A DNA stretch of 7,319 nucleotides. Origin: Desulfobacterales bacterium. Its GTDB lineage: Bacteria; Desulfobacterota; Desulfobacteria; Desulfobacterales; Desulfosalsimonadaceae. The translations under genes and the position numbers were made by a program. The stretch's first letter is position 1. Each line of letters opens with the position of its first letter. The notes beneath the pieces are model-generated. The model was not told the origin of the DNA. It saw only the letters and a program-made list of their open reading frames with translations, and did no database searches. The DNA is taken from NCBI GenBank assembly GCA_018224315.1, contig JAGTVF010000203.1:1-7319 (forward strand). Reading direction: 5' to 3'. This document shows, piece by piece, positions 5,777 to 7,319 of this stretch.

Positions 5777-7319
5777 GCACTGATGGAAAACGGCCGGCAT
5801 CCGTGTGGGGCAGAAACTTGGCTGCGGAAAACCGGTTCATGAAGTCCTGGTTGACATTTAACTCCAGGTAGGTCATCCGGTCCCTGAGCGATTCAATGGC
5901 GGCCACGGCATTGCGGGACTGGAGCAGGCGCACGGCGCCTTCCAGTGAACTGTTGCCCAGGGAACAATAAGTGGACTCCTGCAGATCCGGGATCATGCCG
6001 ATGGAAATGGCCGAGCGGGGACGGATAAAAGATCCAAAGGTGCCGGCCACATAAAAGGCCTCAATGTCTTGAAAGGAAATGCCCACATAGCCGATGATGG
6101 TTTCCAGGATGGTATACATGGCCGCCTTAGACCGGATCAGGCTGTCAATGTCAGCCTGACTGATGGTTAAATCCCCGCCGGTGGCAGACTGATCTGAAAA
6201 CGCCACCACCAGATGACGCATGTCGTCGTGCTCCTTTAATCGGCTGCCGCAGGCTTCCGGCACCAGGCGGCCCCGGATATCGAGCATCCCGGAAATAAAC
6301 AGCTGGGCTGCCAGATCAATCATGCCCGAGCCGCAGATTCCTTTGGGCGGCTTTTCCTCAATGGTATGAATTTCAAACTCCCGGGTTTCCGGGTCAATGC
6401 GGACGTTGTCAATGACCCCCGGACCTGCGGTCATGCCGATTTCAGACACGCCCCCTTCAAGGGCCGGGCCGGCGGCACCGGCGCACACCACCAACCAGTC
6501 GCGATTTCCCAGAAGCACTTCGGCATTTGTGCCCACATCCACGAGCATGGCCACCTGCTCGTTTTCATGAAATCCTGCGTAATAGGCACCGGATACCAGG
6601 TCGCCGCCGAAATAGGATCCCACGTTTGGAAAAACAAACACTGCTGCCGCGTCATTGAGTCTCAAGCCCAGTTCGGAGGCCCGCATCACGTCCGGGGCAT
6701 TGACCGCCGGAATATAGGGCTCCCGGATGATTCCGCCGGCCGGCATGCCCATAAACAGGTGGGCCATGCTGGTGTTGCCGGACACAGCAATTAAAAAAAC
6801 CTGCCCCGGGTCAATGCCGGCGCTTTGACACAGATCGACGGCCGCGGCATTGATGCCGTCTATGATCAGGCTGTGCAGCCGGCCGAGCCCCCCGGGCTGA
6901 TCCGCGTGATGAATCCGGGTGAGGATATCAGGGCCGATTTCGACCTGGGGATTGTCAAAGGCGGTCTGGCCGAGATTTTCACCCGTCTGCAGATCCACTA
7001 TCCGAAGCACCACCCGGGTGGTGCCCAGGTCCACGGCCAGGCCGGCGACAGCTGAATCCGACTCCGGGTCCAATACATCAATGAGCTGCCATCTGCCGGC
7101 CGTTCCAAAAACCACGCATCTGCAGGCATACTGCCATGAGCGAAGTTTCTCAGGCAGCTTTCGGCCCAGTTTTAGATTGATGGCCACCTCCCCGGTCCCG
7201 ATTTTTACGGCCAGGGCCTTTTTCAGGCGGTCGGCATCCGCGGTGTTATCTTCAAGGGACGGCGGCGGCATGTGCACATCCACCACCCACCCGTTTGTTA
7301 CGGTTGTCATATGAAAACG
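5763..7319 (-). CDS. ASKHA/DUF4445 protein, RACo/AcsV/RamA-type corrinoid-protein reductive activator, 5'-partial
   Basis: Members of this family use ATP to drive the low-potential reduction of inactive Co(II) corrinoid proteins back to Co(I), for example the corrinoid Fe-S protein of the Wood-Ljungdahl pathway or methyltransferase corrinoid proteins. Counting from the ATG at 7310, residues 9-85 match the linker domain (MPPPSLEDN at 14-22). The ASKHA fold follows: phosphate loop AVDLGTTRVVL (92-102), SGNTSMAHLFMG (177-188), second phosphate loop LVDVGTNAEVLLGN (256-269), CAGAAGPALEGG (276-287), GICGSGMIDL (324-333), VAGTFGSFI (421-429) and GNSSLEGA (452-459). The frame has no stop upstream of that ATG (Arg-Phe-His to base 7319), and no ribosome site is visible in the few bases left. 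Relatives usually carry an N-terminal [2Fe-2S] ferredoxin domain before this linker, so about 100-130 residues probably lie outside the window. Which corrinoid protein it serves cannot be seen here. Confidence 0.9.
   Translation of the reverse strand, partial: RFHMTTVTNGWVVDVHMPPPSLEDNTADADRLKKALAVKIGTGEVAINLKLGRKLPEKLRSWQYACRCVVFGTAGRWQLIDVLDPESDSAVAGLAVDLGTTRVVLRIVDLQTGENLGQTAFDNPQVEIGPDILTRIHHADQPGGLGRLHSLIIDGINAAAVDLCQSAGIDPGQVFLIAVSGNTSMAHLFMGMPAGGIIREPYIPAVNAPDVMRASELGLRLNDAAAVFVFPNVGSYFGGDLVSGAYYAGFHENEQVAMLVDVGTNAEVLLGNRDWLVVCAGAAGPALEGGVSEIGMTAGPGVIDNVRIDPETREFEIHTIEEKPPKGICGSGMIDLAAQLFISGMLDIRGRLVPEACGSRLKEHDDMRHLVVAFSDQSATGGDLTISQADIDSLIRSKAAMYTILETIIGYVGISFQDIEAFYVAGTFGSFIRPRSAISIGMIPDLQESTYCSLGNSSLEGAVRLLQSRNAVAAIESLRDRMTYLELNVNQDFMNRFSAAKFLPHTDAGRFPSVHRPG

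Noticed and set aside
5558..5842. 94-codon plus-strand frame overlapping the bTHX gene
   Set aside because: It starts inside the 204-residue gene without its own ribosome site, and its Pro/Asn-rich translation is a frame-shifted reading of bTHX and the hairpin.
6366..7314. Plus-strand frames of 142, 76 and 131 codons opposite the ASKHA gene
   Set aside because: They overlap a well-supported coding region and their translations have the composition of reverse-strand shadows.

Overview
The window reads as ordinary chromosome of an anaerobic, GC-rich bacterium, most likely a sulfate-reducing Desulfobacterota member of the Desulfobacteraceae type. This is an inference from gene content: a fused uroporphyrinogen-III methyltransferase/synthase beside hemC, a NuoEF pair of the electron-bifurcating kind, and an ASKHA-type activator of corrinoid proteins. 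No mobile element, CRISPR array, tRNA or rRNA was seen.

Layout. Positions 1-2279 (+) hold the 3' part of hemC and a cobA-hemD fusion, translationally coupled through an ATGA overlap. Positions 2346-4715 (-) hold a two-gene operon, nuoE then nuoF, converging on the hem genes; two interleaved hairpins at 2260-2347 separate the pairs. Positions 4716-4986 are a divergent intergenic region of about 270 bases with candidate promoters and short palindromes. Positions 4987-5739 (+) hold an unrecognised 204-residue protein followed by a 35-residue gene for ribosomal protein bTHX. From 5763 to the right edge (-) lies the ASKHA/DUF4445 gene, which stays open at the window edge and so is 5'-partial. No stretch longer than 300 bases lacks a gene.

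How the genes fit together (inference). HemC and CobA-HemD make uroporphyrinogen III and methylate it to precorrin-2, the branch point to sirohaem (for dissimilatory sulfite reductase), to haem by the sirohaem route, and to corrinoids. The ASKHA protein belongs to a family that reductively reactivates corrinoid proteins such as the Wood-Ljungdahl corrinoid Fe-S protein. The NuoE/NuoF pair is an NADH-oxidising flavin/Fe-S module that normally works with a third, catalytic subunit; none is encoded in its operon. The most unusual points are this orphan module, the unknown 204-residue protein linked to bTHX, and the two convergent junctions whose hairpins run into coding sequence. I found no clear sign of a wholly new multi-gene system.
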